Shown here: one piece after another, positions 15,199-23,932 of the stretch
Layout: every line of letters starts with the position of its first letter
Position numbering within the stretch: the stretch's first letter is position 1
Assembly (NCBI RefSeq): GCF_023554105.1
Contig: NZ_JAMJWE010000022.1
Location: 1-58,691, forward strand
DNA from: Brucella sp. 21LCYQ03
GTDB taxonomy: Bacteria > Pseudomonadota > Alphaproteobacteria > Rhizobiales > Rhizobiaceae
Direction: 5' to 3'
DNA length: 58,691 bases
The notes under the pieces: generated by a model
Told to the model about the DNA's origin: nothing
The model's database searches: none
The model's input: the letters and a program-made list of their open reading frames with translations, nothing else
Position numbers and translations under genes: made by a program

Positions 15199-15455
15199 GC
15201 TCGCCCAAGCCGCTGTTTCAGCACACCCGAAAGCGTCTGCAATATCTGGTGAATCTGGCGCACATCATCAGCGAGGGCGTTGTGCTGCGCCATCGTAGGA
15301 GCGGCATTAACTTGAGTGGATTTCAGCTTGTAAGAATAATCCGCGAGCTGCTGCAAGTCCTCAATGCGGATGGCAGCTTTAATTTTCTCTGCAGGCGAGC
15401 GACTTCCCGCGAGAACTTCAAGTTTTTCAATCTGCAACTGGGTAAGCAAAGTCAT
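15195..15455 (-). CDS. Small helical protein of unknown function
   Basis: 86 aa, almost wholly helical by composition, acidic and basic residues mixed, no Cys and no membrane segment. Stop and start overlap by four bases with both the VRR-NUC gene downstream and the tail hub gene upstream, so it is cotranslated with them. I do not recognise a family. The position directly after the tail hub would suit a tail accessory or chaperone protein, but that is inference from position only. Confidence 0.55.
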   Translation of the reverse strand: MTLLTQLQIEKLEVLAGSRSPAEKIKAAIRIEDLQQLADYSYKLKSTQVNAAPTMAQHNALADDVRQIHQILQTLSGVLKQRLGRA

Positions 15456-17194
15456 ACGTTCGCCCTCAATTCATCCATTGTCGTTGACATGACAATTTGT
15501 GACACGCTGACGTTGGCGCTCACATCGAGTTCCCATTTCGTGGCTTTTACCGCCGGAAGCCGTTGAGCCGATCCAGTTCGCGTGATTGTGGCCACCAGCT
15601 TGTCATCGGCATAAACACCCACACGGACGTTCCCCGGTGGCGTTGGCAGGCGTAGAAGATTGTCACCGGCGCTTGGAACATGATTGAGCGGTGCGGCGTT
15701 CAAATCGCCCAGGCTAATCTTGGACTGAATAAGCTGCTGATTGCGGGCTATGACCTGCGCCCTCGTCGCCTCATAATTCTTGTATTCCAGCGGCGATACA
15801 AAATCGATCGTATCAACCTGAATGGCGGCGTAGCTCAAGGGCATCATCGTATGGAAGTCTTTGGATTTCCAGTAGTAGGATTCCTTGTCACCTGTCGGCG
15901 CGTCCATTCGGTAAATATCGTTCTCACCCTTGGCGAGAAAATAAAGCGCACTGGTTTCAATCTCGAAATATGCCGCTGAAACTGCGGTATTGGTCCGGAT
16001 TAAATATGGCGTGGTGCCAAGATCGAGAAACAACGCGCCGCGCATCTGTGTACCGTTCGCGTCTGCCGTATCGTAAAATGCCACGTATCGACCGGAAAGC
16101 TGACCGCCAATAATCGTCGCGGGATCAATCGCAAGCCAGTCATCGCGGCTCATAATATCGCCTGAAACCAGACGCGCCTCCCCACTGGCCGTAACTGCCG
16201 CCAGTCCTTCATTGGACGGATAGGCAATTGCAAAGCCAAGATCGACAATGCCACGCGCATTAATGCAGGGCAGATTGCTTTCGAGCTTCACCATTTGCAT
16301 TGTTTCGGGTGACGATCCGGACGCAAGATATGGCTGGGCCTTGGTCATGATGATCAGCGAAGTGCCCACTGCACCCAGCCCCATAATGTCGCTATCGGTT
16401 GTCAGTACGTATTTTTCAGGCCAAGCATGGGGGCGAAATGGCTCACAAAAATACAGCTTCTTGCCGTCGAATGCTGCCATCATCCCATTCGGCATGGCAA
16501 TGAGTCCGCTCAAGGTATCCGGTGGCGCGTTCCAAGCGACAGATGGCAACATTTCCTGAAATGCATCGACGGCGATATTATCAACGAAGTTATTGGCCGA
16601 CGCCGCGCGCTCCGCGATAAAATAGAAATACGTACCGGTGCTGCCAGTCTGGGAACGGTAAATGCGCTGCTTTGTAATCGCCCGGCCCGCAGGTGGCGCT
16701 TGAAAGCCTGAAAGCGTAACAGACTGTCCCGGCTTCCAGTCGATTGCTGCGGAAGCTGGTGCAGGCTCGGATTCTTCGCCCATGTCGGTAACATAGGTAT
16801 AGGTGTAGATGCGCGTCTGAACATCACCCGTGCCAGTCCCGCCTAATGTGGCTGTAACAGCAGCCGTAGGGCGCGCAACGGCCAAATCATAGACGGTATT
16901 TGCAATGCGGAGTTTCGGCTTACCATCGCCGGTGTAATATAGCCGTTCGTCCGCGACCGGACCTTGAGCAGCATGGACAGTACCGGGCCATGAAAGCCAT
17001 TGATTTCGGAATTTATGGATTGTCTTGGACGCTGCGGAAGCAATCTCTGTAACCTGTACGGCGCTGTTGAACGGAGTGAGCCCGCCATCATCGAGCCGTG
17101 TATTAACCGAGAATTGAGCCCCAGTTGCAGGCAAGAGGCGTGAAATTAACCGAGGCTGCTCGCCCGTAAATGCACCAAGCTTAATTGTAGGCAT
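15452..17194 (-). CDS. Podovirus tail hub / stabilization protein (tail tubular protein B-like)
   Basis: 580 aa, beta-rich with many Gly, Thr and aromatic residues and no signal peptide. An N-terminal segment with paired short motifs (YTYVTDMGEESEP near residue 125; KQRIYRSQ near 176) resembles a fibronectin-like insertion commonly seen in podovirus tail hub proteins. The size and place, first in the tail unit, support a nozzle or stabilization role at the distal tail. A sigma70-type promoter and leader motif 3 lie directly upstream. Confidence 0.7.
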   Translation of the reverse strand: MPTIKLGAFTGEQPRLISRLLPATGAQFSVNTRLDDGGLTPFNSAVQVTEIASAASKTIHKFRNQWLSWPGTVHAAQGPVADERLYYTGDGKPKLRIANTVYDLAVARPTAAVTATLGGTGTGDVQTRIYTYTYVTDMGEESEPAPASAAIDWKPGQSVTLSGFQAPPAGRAITKQRIYRSQTGSTGTYFYFIAERAASANNFVDNIAVDAFQEMLPSVAWNAPPDTLSGLIAMPNGMMAAFDGKKLYFCEPFRPHAWPEKYVLTTDSDIMGLGAVGTSLIIMTKAQPYLASGSSPETMQMVKLESNLPCINARGIVDLGFAIAYPSNEGLAAVTASGEARLVSGDIMSRDDWLAIDPATIIGGQLSGRYVAFYDTADANGTQMRGALFLDLGTTPYLIRTNTAVSAAYFEIETSALYFLAKGENDIYRMDAPTGDKESYYWKSKDFHTMMPLSYAAIQVDTIDFVSPLEYKNYEATRAQVIARNQQLIQSKISLGDLNAAPLNHVPSAGDNLLRLPTPPGNVRVGVYADDKLVATITRTGSAQRLPAVKATKWELDVSANVSVSQIVMSTTMDELRANV

Positions 17195-17213
17195 GACTAT
17201 CCTCTCGAAAGAG

Positions 17214-17226
17214 GCACATCATGCGC
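17214..17226 (-). promoter_or_regulatory. Late leader motif copy 3 (GCGCATGATGTGC)
   Basis: Minus-strand GCGCATGATGTGC, 19 bases before the ATG at 17194. It sits 10 bases downstream of the best -10 box among the five copies, so it would lie at or just after the transcription start. The flanking G and C extend the possible hairpin to 5 bp. Confidence 0.65.
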
Positions 17227-17236
17227 CGGTGAATTC

Positions 17237-17264
17237 ATTATACGGGCTTCGTTGCAAGTCGCAA
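17237..17264 (-). promoter_or_regulatory. Sigma70-type promoter for the tail unit
   Basis: On the minus strand TTGCGA (17264-17259) and a perfect TATAAT (17242-17237) are separated by 16 bases. On the plus strand the overlapping TTGCAA (17252-17257) and GATATG (17275-17280), 17 bases apart, could give a weaker divergent promoter for the acyltransferase gene. Confidence 0.65.
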
Positions 17265-17331
17265 ACCCGGAAAAGATATGGAGTGCGGTTGAGAAATCAT
17301 TTATGAGGACACAGCAACTGGGTGGGACACT

Positions 17332-18414
17332 GTGAACAAAAATCTTGTAATTCAAGCATTGAGGGGCATAGCCGCTCTTGCTGTCGTGATTTTTCATGCG
17401 AGCGCGTTGTTGGCTGATTTACCCGAAGACAGTCGGCGGGCCATATACGTGCCAATGGCGCTTGCGGGCGTTGATCTGTTCTTTCTGATAAGCGGCTACA
17501 TTATCGCAGCCTCAGTTTCGCGTGTGCAAAGTGGCTGGAATGCTTCCAGCGAATTTATGCTAAAGCGCATTATCCGCGTATGGCCACCTTACGCAATTGC
17601 GACCGCTATTTTTTGCCTAGCCTATTTTATGAAGAACGGCGAAGGCGCAACGTTCGCGGAAATAGCTCGTAGTCTCGCATTTATCCAATTCGATAATACG
17701 CCTTCCCAATATGGCTTCGCCGCCCTCGTTGTGGGCTGGACTCTTAATTATGAAATGTTCTTCTACGTGGTTGTGGCTGCAGGCTTACTCACCCGCTATC
17801 GATGGGCGTTTATTCTCGCTGCGTTTGCCATTGCACTCATAGCTATTCCATTGTTGCAGCAGCCCGACTTGTCGTTTGTGCAGCTAATAAACGCGGAACG
17901 CGTTGATGCCAACGCATGGGTTTACACCAACCCTCTGTGCTGGCTCTTTGTTGCCGGTGCCGCCATTCATTATCTGGAACAGAAGCAATTGCAGGTGAAG
18001 AATATGTATGTCTTCTCTGCGCTCGCCACCGTATCTCTCGCATTTTTGATGGCGTGCTATCTATCGCCATCAATGACCAGACACGGACTGACAGGAATGG
18101 GTCTTGCGGTGCTGCCAATGTTTATGGTGTGCGTACTCTCAAGGGGATTAATTGAGCGATTTGTACCGCGTTGGCTTGTGTATTTGGGCGATACTTCGTT
18201 TTCGCTTTATCTCACGCACGTAATCCTATTGAGCGTGGTAAAAGCAGCTTTGGCCCCATTTATCGGCGAAGGCTATGTGCTTATGACGGCTGCGGTGGCC
18301 GTCTCAATAGCAGTGGGTGCGCTCTATTTCTCGATCATAGAGCGCCCAATTTCGGCGTTTTTAACCTCGCAGTTAAAGGTTCGCAGTTCAGGCCCAAAAG
18401 GGGCTGCTGCCTAA
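17332..18414 (+). CDS. Acyltransferase family 3 (OafA-type membrane O-acetyltransferase)
   Basis: 360 aa, about ten hydrophobic segments. Near the N-terminus ALRGIAALAVVIFHAS carries the conserved Arg and His of family 3 acyltransferases, followed by GVDLFFLISGYI and FMLKRIIRVWPPY, both typical of this family. These enzymes transfer acyl groups to surface sugars in the inner membrane, and phage-borne copies often change the host O-antigen and block superinfection. It begins with GTG at 17332 and has no strong ribosome site. It runs against the surrounding minus-strand genes and overlaps the stop of the 18411-18959 gene by four bases, so it looks like a lysogenic-conversion cargo gene. Confidence 0.88.
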   Translation: MNKNLVIQALRGIAALAVVIFHASALLADLPEDSRRAIYVPMALAGVDLFFLISGYIIAASVSRVQSGWNASSEFMLKRIIRVWPPYAIATAIFCLAYFMKNGEGATFAEIARSLAFIQFDNTPSQYGFAALVVGWTLNYEMFFYVVVAAGLLTRYRWAFILAAFAIALIAIPLLQQPDLSFVQLINAERVDANAWVYTNPLCWLFVAGAAIHYLEQKQLQVKNMYVFSALATVSLAFLMACYLSPSMTRHGLTGMGLAVLPMFMVCVLSRGLIERFVPRWLVYLGDTSFSLYLTHVILLSVVKAALAPFIGEGYVLMTAAVAVSIAVGALYFSIIERPISAFLTSQLKVRSSGPKGAAA

Positions 18415-18959
18415 ATTGGCGGTGCCAGTAACTCACTGGCCCGCATTTCTCCGAAAAGTTCAGTCGCCATCTGTACAAGCAACGGCCATAGCTCATGATC
18501 GGATCGGAAGGTCTTCGCCGTCATAAATATTTGGCGGGTGCGAAACGGCTGTGTGGACATAGCCGCTTCAACCTGCTCGGCTTCGTTGTTCGTCATCCGT
18601 TCCCAAAGTGTCACGGATGGAACCACTACCACTGCAGGTTCAGGCTCTGGCTCGACAATCGCTATTCCATTCCATACTTTGCCGTAGACTGTGCCGCCAA
18701 TACCTCTTGTAAAGCCAAAGTCTTCATCGATCCCGATTAAATGACCCGGGATTTGTGACGCTTCGTAATCAATCTCCATAGAATAAACTTCTCCATGGCT
18801 GTTGATCGCAATATAAAAAGCGTGAGGATGTTCTTTAACAAGGTCAAACCAATCCGCCCCGTTAGCATCCCTAAGAATTAGAATTGGTACGGATTGACCA
18901 CTGCTATCCTCGGCAACAGAGTTCTCAAAAGTAAAGAAGCCAAAATCTCGCATCACCAA
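18411..18959 (-). CDS. Unknown tail-fibre-associated protein
   Basis: 182 aa, mixed alpha/beta. An acidic Pro/Glu/Val linker (IVEPEPEPAVVVVPSV, about residues 100-115) separates an N-terminal sandwich-like part from a helical C-terminal part. I recognise no catalytic motif. It directly follows the fibre gene and overlaps its stop by seven bases (ATGGTGA), which is the usual position for a fibre assembly chaperone or accessory fibre. The end overlaps the convergent acyltransferase stop codon. Confidence 0.55.
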   Translation of the reverse strand: MVMRDFGFFTFENSVAEDSSGQSVPILILRDANGADWFDLVKEHPHAFYIAINSHGEVYSMEIDYEASQIPGHLIGIDEDFGFTRGIGGTVYGKVWNGIAIVEPEPEPAVVVVPSVTLWERMTNNEAEQVEAAMSTQPFRTRQIFMTAKTFRSDHELWPLLVQMATELFGEMRASELLAPPI

Positions 18960-19846
18960 ATCCCCATTGGTCGCCAGCCTTGCGACGGAATACTTCTTTG
19001 TGGTTGACGTGAATAAATATCTATTACTTCAACGCCACTTCTTTTCGATATCGAAGTCACTACGTACCCACTCTCGCCAGAGGTTGCTGAAGCTCCTCCG
19101 GTGGTGTTCATAGCTGTGGAAATAAGACCGATTATCCTAGTGTCTTCAACCCTTGCACTAATTCTGGTGTTTGCAGCATCCAAATCAGCTTGTCTTGCTA
19201 GCCCAACAACTGTATTAGAACTTTGATGCCTCATATATGGTATGCCTGCGTTATTATTAGCAAACCCTGCAAAGTTAGCGCCATCCCCCGATATTTTCCC
19301 GTTTAGCGCGCCCTGTGTAGCAGTACTGATCGGCTTATCCGCGTCAGAAGTATTGTTAACATTGCCTAAGCCAACATCACCTTTAGTAATTGCAGCCTTG
19401 ATCCAGCTTTTGATGTTGCCCCATGTCCACCTGCGTAAGGTCGACGTGCCAGACAAAACGCCAGTGAGCGTGTCGCCATCAGCAATATTGTCACCGCCAT
19501 TCGCACCTGCTACCGCCGCACCTACAGTGGCTGTGGTTGCCTTGTCACCAATCTCGCCCAAAGCTCCAGCTGTGAGACGAACGTCAATTCGTGTCCCGGC
19601 TGCAAATGCCTTCGCAATCGTGCCTTCCTGCGCACGCTCGACCGTAATAATTGCACCTGCACGAGCAGTCGCGCGCACAATTTCCATGTTTCCAGCACTG
19701 TCAACAATTGTAAGCGGAAACCAATCACCCGGTGTTGGTGTTGGGAATTTCCCTGCGTCGGCATTATCGATTGAAAGCGTTGTCGCGCCTGCCGTAATGG
19801 CACCTGCGAGCAAAGACGTTGCATTGTTGGTGAGAACAACCGCCAT
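18953..19846 (-). CDS. Tail fibre protein
   Basis: 297 aa from ATG 19846, which has AGGAG 8 bases upstream; a GTG nine bases earlier is less likely. The sequence is rich in Ala, Gly, Thr and Asn. TTLSIDNADAGKFP and VERAQEGTIAKAF near the start are the common phage-fibre N-domain, and GDVGLGNVNNTSDADKPIS (about residues 158-176) is the repeat typical of tail-fibre stalks. The last 50 residues would form the receptor-binding tip. The start overlaps the stop of the adaptor gene (TAATG). Confidence 0.8.
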   Translation of the reverse strand: MAVVLTNNATSLLAGAITAGATTLSIDNADAGKFPTPTPGDWFPLTIVDSAGNMEIVRATARAGAIITVERAQEGTIAKAFAAGTRIDVRLTAGALGEIGDKATTATVGAAVAGANGGDNIADGDTLTGVLSGTSTLRRWTWGNIKSWIKAAITKGDVGLGNVNNTSDADKPISTATQGALNGKISGDGANFAGFANNNAGIPYMRHQSSNTVVGLARQADLDAANTRISARVEDTRIIGLISTAMNTTGGASATSGESGYVVTSISKRSGVEVIDIYSRQPQRSIPSQGWRPMGIW

Positions 19847-20127
19847 TATCGGCACTCCTTAATGCGAAGTCGGAAGCATGTGGCCTTAGTTCGGCCCTGC
19901 AGCGTCAAGACTGTGAGATTGACTTGTGCGGTGTCGCCCGTCGCGCCACCTGAAATCCATATGCGTGCTGTTCGATCGGTATAGTCATAGCGATCTACAA
20001 CAGCTGTGCTGCCCTCTATTTCTGAGGATAGGCCAGTGATCCGGTCATCGCTTGTAAGCCACTCGTCGAACGACACATCGTAATCAAGCACGTCTGACGG
20101 CGATTTGATGAGGGTTGTAAGGCTCAT
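19846..20127 (-). CDS. Fibre-tail adaptor-type protein
   Basis: 93 aa, beta-rich. The order SPSDVLDYDVSFDEWL (about 9-24), ARIWISGGATGD (about 53-64), LQGRTKATCFRLRI (about 76-89) follows the pattern of the small phage fibre-tail adaptor proteins encoded next to fibre genes. It probably connects the fibre to the tail. Four-base overlap (ATGA) with the gene upstream and one-base overlap with the fibre gene downstream indicate a single translationally coupled set. Confidence 0.65.
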   Translation of the reverse strand: MSLTTLIKSPSDVLDYDVSFDEWLTSDDRITGLSSEIEGSTAVVDRYDYTDRTARIWISGGATGDTAQVNLTVLTLQGRTKATCFRLRIKECR

Positions 20128-20969
20128 GCGTTATCCTTGGTATCGGGAGTGCCAATGTTGCGCGCGCGCTGCGGGACAATCAGTTCGCGATTATCTGGCG
20201 CGACGATAATTGGTGAAGGCTCTGTCAGGACAGACATGCTCCTGACTTCTTCAAACATTTGCATGGCGCGTATTTCTTCGACCGGCGTCATTCGGAAATG
20301 TGGCATCTTGATTGTCGCTAGCAAAGCGATTGTGCTTGACGTGCGAATAGTTTGGCGGGTTGTCGTTGCGGCGATACCTGCGAGCGCGATACGCCCGATT
20401 GCTGGCAGGCCAACACGCCGCACTGCGACAGCACTTTTGTTAAACACAATCCGATCCCGACCGTAGATTGGAGCAATCGCACGCAGATTTACTGAATGCC
20501 GAAAAAGCAAACTGGCAGCGCCCTTTGCGATTTGTCGTCTCGCGGCAGAAGCTCTTTTATAGCGGAATTGAAGAATTGCCTTAGCCGATGCCGAGCGTCG
20601 ATTATGCGATACAGCGGCGCTATTCATGACAATAACCGATTGCCCTGGTGCAGATCGTCGGCATGTAGAAACTACAATGCCTTTCATCTGAAGCATCCCA
20701 GATATGTTTGCGGAATATCTCTGGCTTGCATTGCTGGAATGTAAGAGCCGGATAGAGCCATTTGCATTAAAAGCTTGGCGACGGTGCATATCGATTGTAC
20801 CGGAAAAGCTTATGGCCATATTCCCTTCTATGGCGGATCGATGTGTAGCGCTGAGTGAGCAATGGACCTGCATAGAGATTTCGCCGGTAAGAGCATGTAC
20901 GATTGTGCCTTCGTTGATTACGAAGACATTCAATGGTGCTCCTGCAATCGTACCGGCACTATTCATCAA
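20124..20969 (-). CDS. Repetitive basic protein of unknown function in the fibre cluster
   Basis: 281 aa, unusually basic and rich in Ser, Ala, Ile and Arg. Short related units recur along most of its length, each a strand-turn-strand unit followed by a charged loop (for example FSGTIDMHRRQAFNANGSI and YSANISGMLQMKG). This suggests a beta-repeat structure such as a fibre-like rod. I do not recognise a family. Its neighbours are fibre and tail genes, with four-base overlaps on both sides, so a virion role is probable. Confidence 0.55.
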   Translation of the reverse strand: MMNSAGTIAGAPLNVFVINEGTIVHALTGEISMQVHCSLSATHRSAIEGNMAISFSGTIDMHRRQAFNANGSIRLLHSSNASQRYSANISGMLQMKGIVVSTCRRSAPGQSVIVMNSAAVSHNRRSASAKAILQFRYKRASAARRQIAKGAASLLFRHSVNLRAIAPIYGRDRIVFNKSAVAVRRVGLPAIGRIALAGIAATTTRQTIRTSSTIALLATIKMPHFRMTPVEEIRAMQMFEEVRSMSVLTEPSPIIVAPDNRELIVPQRARNIGTPDTKDNA

Positions 20970-21382
20970 TCGACCTCAAGCGTGAGTTCGTTCGGATGAA
21001 CGACAACTTCGTCTGTTGGGTTGAGTGTTTTGTTGAAGGTGAGCGCACCGCCCCAAAGACAGTTTCCTTCGACTGCTGCATCCCAGATCGACCAATGTGT
21101 GATGGTGACGGATGCGGCGCCATCCTGTGTCGGGAATAAAAGCTGCTTCGCATTCTTGGTGGCCTTGGCCGCTGCTGCTGCAAATCCGGTTGCGATTGCG
21201 GCACCCTGCGCAAAATCAAGGCGGGTGTAACCCGGCCATGCTGCAAGCGTGATTTCGTTGGCACCATTCAAGCCGGGGTTAGCAGTGTGGAGAGCGAGAA
21301 ACACGCGCTCTGGTGCAGGGAATGCCACACCGCGAACAAGAAGGTCGATCAGCTTATTACCGGCGTATGTTGTCGCGGGCAT
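20966..21382 (-). CDS. Small tail-fibre-type protein
   Basis: 138 aa, starting at ATG 21382, which fits the conserved start (MPATTYAGNKLID) better than a start further upstream. VFLALHTANPGLNGANE, then TITHWSIWDAAVEGNCLWGG and a C-terminal short strand, match a beta-sandwich protein common beside phage fibre and adaptor genes. It probably forms part of the tail or fibre attachment ring. Its stop overlaps the start of the repetitive gene by four bases. Confidence 0.65.
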   Translation of the reverse strand: MPATTYAGNKLIDLLVRGVAFPAPERVFLALHTANPGLNGANEITLAAWPGYTRLDFAQGAAIATGFAAAAAKATKNAKQLLFPTQDGAASVTITHWSIWDAAVEGNCLWGGALTFNKTLNPTDEVVVHPNELTLEVD

Positions 21383-21389
21383 GGGTTCC

Positions 21390-22022
21390 TCACAAATAGC
21401 TTGGGGTGGAGCGCTTCGGTACGCGCAATTGTGTCTTGCTGGCTTTGACAGCTTCCTTGTCCAGCCATGCGGAGAAACGAGACAGGAGCGCTGTACCCAA
21501 TTGCGGGTTCTGATATTCGACATCGGGCAGCAACATGATTTCGCCGGCCGCACCGATTGCCAGTTCACGTCCGTACTGACGAATGATGCTGTCGGGCAGC
21601 AAAGTGGCCTCTGCATCTGGCTTCAAAACCATTCGGAGTCGAAGCTTGCCGGGCTGCACTGGATAGATGCGCACTGAATCGGTGTCGAGCTGGGTCACAT
21701 ATCGCGGCGTGTTCACCTCGCCGGAATTAAAATCCCAGTTTGGGTATCTGTCATCGAGATAGCCAGGCTTAACAGCTTCGAGCGCTATATCGTCGAAATA
21801 TGCCGTCTCGATGCGATCAAGGTTCGCGTATGGAATGGTGCAGACATATTCGTCGGGCTGATTGGGCCCAAAGGTAATTTCGTCGTTGTCACGCCACACG
21901 GGAATCCGCTCGCAAAGCACGGTGGCTTTGTCGATGATGTGGCGCTCTGCGAGTGGGATCGGTGCAGCGGGAACACGTTCGCGCACTCTTACCACCAAGT
22001 CGTCAAGCTGCATCATACGCAT
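21390..22022 (-). CDS. Head-to-tail adaptor (tail tubular protein A-like)
   Basis: 210 aa. An N-terminal helix (LDDLVVRVRERVP), a helix containing ERHIIDKATVLCER and a beta-rich middle with Trp/Tyr-rich strands are typical of gatekeeper or adaptor proteins that bind under the portal. The C-terminus is basic (RVPKRSTPSYL). It overlaps the preceding DUF6682-like gene by one base (TAATG style), and such paired adaptors are usual in podoviruses. Confidence 0.65.
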   Translation of the reverse strand: MRMMQLDDLVVRVRERVPAAPIPLAERHIIDKATVLCERIPVWRDNDEITFGPNQPDEYVCTIPYANLDRIETAYFDDIALEAVKPGYLDDRYPNWDFNSGEVNTPRYVTQLDTDSVRIYPVQPGKLRLRMVLKPDAEATLLPDSIIRQYGRELAIGAAGEIMLLPDVEYQNPQLGTALLSRFSAWLDKEAVKASKTQLRVPKRSTPSYL

Positions 22023-22708
22023 TACGATCCCCTTCTCGCGTTAGGGCTGCTCGATGCTTCGACCTGTACTTTGATGCCAAGTGCCTGCGCGAATGCCTGA
22101 TAGTGCATACCTGCACGTCCTGCATCGCCGCCGGTCGCATCTTTCGACTGTGCGCGGTAGCAGACATAATCAATCAAAGGCGTCTCGTATGGGTCTGGTA
22201 GGCCTACGTCCTGATCGTAAGATGATAGTTCCGCGTCATCCCCCGTTGCCTCGATGCGAGGAGGTACGACAGCGAGCGCAATGTCCAGCTTTCCGGTGCC
22301 GTCATTGTATGGATACACATGAAACTCTGTGGGAACGTGTTCATCAAAGAGATAGTGCTGCACCGCTGCACGCTTACGGCGTGCTGAGTGCCAGTCCGGA
22401 TCGGCTGCATCCATGAGGTTGAATGCGATCGACGTAACAACCTTGCCCGGTGTGTCGTCTGCATTCACGTTGCGGCGCGCGGACAAGAACATGATTGGTC
22501 GCGCATCGCCATCTGTCGGTAAGCTTTGTTTAGTGCCTTCAACAAGATTGACGATGCGCGTCTGTGATGACGCAGAAGGCTTGGCGATCAACACCGCACT
22601 CACCGCGTCATTTATCCAGTCGGCCAGTTCCGACAGCGGCCAACGCACAGCTTCCTCGTCAGTGAGGAGCTTTTGCGCCTTCCTTATGATTTCACTGGCC
22701 TTAACCAT
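22022..22708 (-). CDS. Phage adaptor protein (DUF6682-like)
   Basis: 228 aa. The opening (KASEIIRKAQKLLTDEE, then RWPLSELADWINDA) matches the start of DUF6682-type phage proteins, followed by a beta-rich section and a C-terminal helical region ending in low-complexity Ser/Arg. These proteins are encoded beside head-tail connectors and probably form part of the neck. Nothing suggests enzymatic activity. Confidence 0.65.
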   Translation of the reverse strand: MVKASEIIRKAQKLLTDEEAVRWPLSELADWINDAVSAVLIAKPSASSQTRIVNLVEGTKQSLPTDGDARPIMFLSARRNVNADDTPGKVVTSIAFNLMDAADPDWHSARRKRAAVQHYLFDEHVPTEFHVYPYNDGTGKLDIALAVVPPRIEATGDDAELSSYDQDVGLPDPYETPLIDYVCYRAQSKDATGGDAGRAGMHYQAFAQALGIKVQVEASSSPNARRGS

Positions 22709-22721
22709 TTGTTAACCAACC

Positions 22722-23339
22722 TTACTCGCCGCTTGGTTTCGTCGCTGCGTCAGCTTTCTTTGGGCGTCCGCGTGACTTTGGAGCATCTTCCTGTTTCGGC
22801 TTTTCGACCTTAACTGGCTCTGCTGCTGGCGTGGTTGTGGTTGTTGCAGGTGTTACCGGATGCTCGGTCGTACCGGCACCTGCACCGGAATTATCGCCAT
22901 TCTGACCGGTTGAATCTGTCTTATTCAAATCTGTATCGGTTTCAGTGACAGTTTTATCGCTGCCTTCGCCCGATCCATCGCCCTCGCCACCTGCAGGATT
23001 GGCGTTGCCGTTCTCAGGCTGAGTGATGCCAGGCGTAAACGACTGACCACCAAGAAGCAGCGTGGTTTCTAAGCCGTTGCCATCATCTTCGTCGTCGTCA
23101 TCGTCTTCTGGCTCACCGCCACCCAGTGGTGACAAGGCAGTGCCGGTCATGGCCGGATCGCCAAGAAGCATATCATCGGGAACAAGCCGGTAATGCTCTA
23201 TCGAGATAAGGCAACGCACATGCAGTTCGTCGGCGACTTCGGCAACAGCACGACCGTATCGATCGTTCTCGAAATTGTAGGCCGTACCGCCGATATACAC
23301 ATCGGTTGCGGGACCAAGCAGGCATTGAATACGAGGCAT
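22722..23339 (-). CDS. Acidic low-complexity virion-region protein
   Basis: 205 aa. The first 75 residues look folded, with a RYGRAVAEVADEL segment. The remainder is disordered: a run of Asp/Glu near residues 78-88, then Gly/Asn/Thr-rich and Pro/Thr-rich stretches, ending with KSRGRPKKADAATK, which resembles an AT-hook. I do not recognise it. It is the first gene after the terminator at 23363-23403, so its transcription must come from readthrough or an unseen promoter. Confidence 0.55.
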   Translation of the reverse strand: MPRIQCLLGPATDVYIGGTAYNFENDRYGRAVAEVADELHVRCLISIEHYRLVPDDMLLGDPAMTGTALSPLGGGEPEDDDDDEDDGNGLETTLLLGGQSFTPGITQPENGNANPAGGEGDGSGEGSDKTVTETDTDLNKTDSTGQNGDNSGAGAGTTEHPVTPATTTTTPAAEPVKVEKPKQEDAPKSRGRPKKADAATKPSGE

Positions 23340-23362
23340 GGTGATTTCTCCGGGACTGATTA

Positions 23363-23403
23363 AGAAAAAGCGACCACGGCGGCTATTCGTTCGCCGTGGT
23401 CGC
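23363..23403 (-). terminator. Rho-independent terminator after the capsid genes
   Basis: Perfect 12-bp inverted repeat (23370-23381 with 23392-23403; arm GCGACCACGGCG) with a 10-base loop. On the minus strand it is followed directly by five T residues. It separates the capsid/decoration unit from the adaptor and tail genes. Confidence 0.85.
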
Positions 23404-23439
23404 TATCACTCTGACGTTTGGCGCTTCTCGCCCCGTGGA

Positions 23440-23868
23440 TTAAGCGACAACGGTTAGAGTAATGCCGACCGTGACCGCCGCCGTTGGCGCAGTCGTGATC
23501 TTCAAGCCGATGCCGTGAGCCGTATCCTTCTGCGGAACACGGACGGCGCTTGGTTTTGTAGGACGGAAAAGGGCTGTGCCTTTAAGTTCGGCGGCAGTGG
23601 CAAATTCATCGCCAATCGTGCGCTCTGTATCTTCGGAAGCCCAGTCGCCCGAAAGCACACCAATATCGCCAGCAATGTCACCTGTCACATCGACGACAAT
23701 ATCAGTCGGTCGCGTGGTGGCAGGAAGGCAGGCAATCTCCGCAATGTCGCCAATCGCGGCAGTTGCTGGAATGTTGATGGTGTAGCGATGAACAACCGCC
23801 TCGCCCGCTGTATTCGGATACGGGACAGGGGTTAGGCCTTTTGCTGCAGAACTCTTGAGGTGTGCCAT
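23440..23868 (-). CDS. Head decoration-like protein
   Basis: 142 aa, rich in Ala, Thr, Val and Ile, beta-type pattern with few charges. An N-terminal tail (AHLKSSAAKGLTPVPYP) precedes the core. The size, composition and position directly after the major capsid gene fit a capsid decoration or stabilising protein. I see no unique motif. Confidence 0.55.
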   Translation of the reverse strand: MAHLKSSAAKGLTPVPYPNTAGEAVVHRYTINIPATAAIGDIAEIACLPATTRPTDIVVDVTGDIAGDIGVLSGDWASEDTERTIGDEFATAAELKGTALFRPTKPSAVRVPQKDTAHGIGLKITTAPTAAVTVGITLTVVA

Positions 23869-23905
23869 TGGCGTTGCTCCAATTTTGATTACTGAAAGTG
23901 AATGT

Positions 23906-23924
23906 GCCGCCCTTCATGGGCGGC
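23906..23924. other. Hairpin between capsid and decoration genes
   Basis: GCCGCCC and GGGCGGC (7 bp, 5-base loop) lie in the 64-base gap between the two genes. No T-run follows on the minus strand, so it is more likely an RNA stability or processing element that adjusts capsid to decoration protein ratio than a full terminator. Confidence 0.45.
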
Positions 23925-23932
23925 TCAATTCA

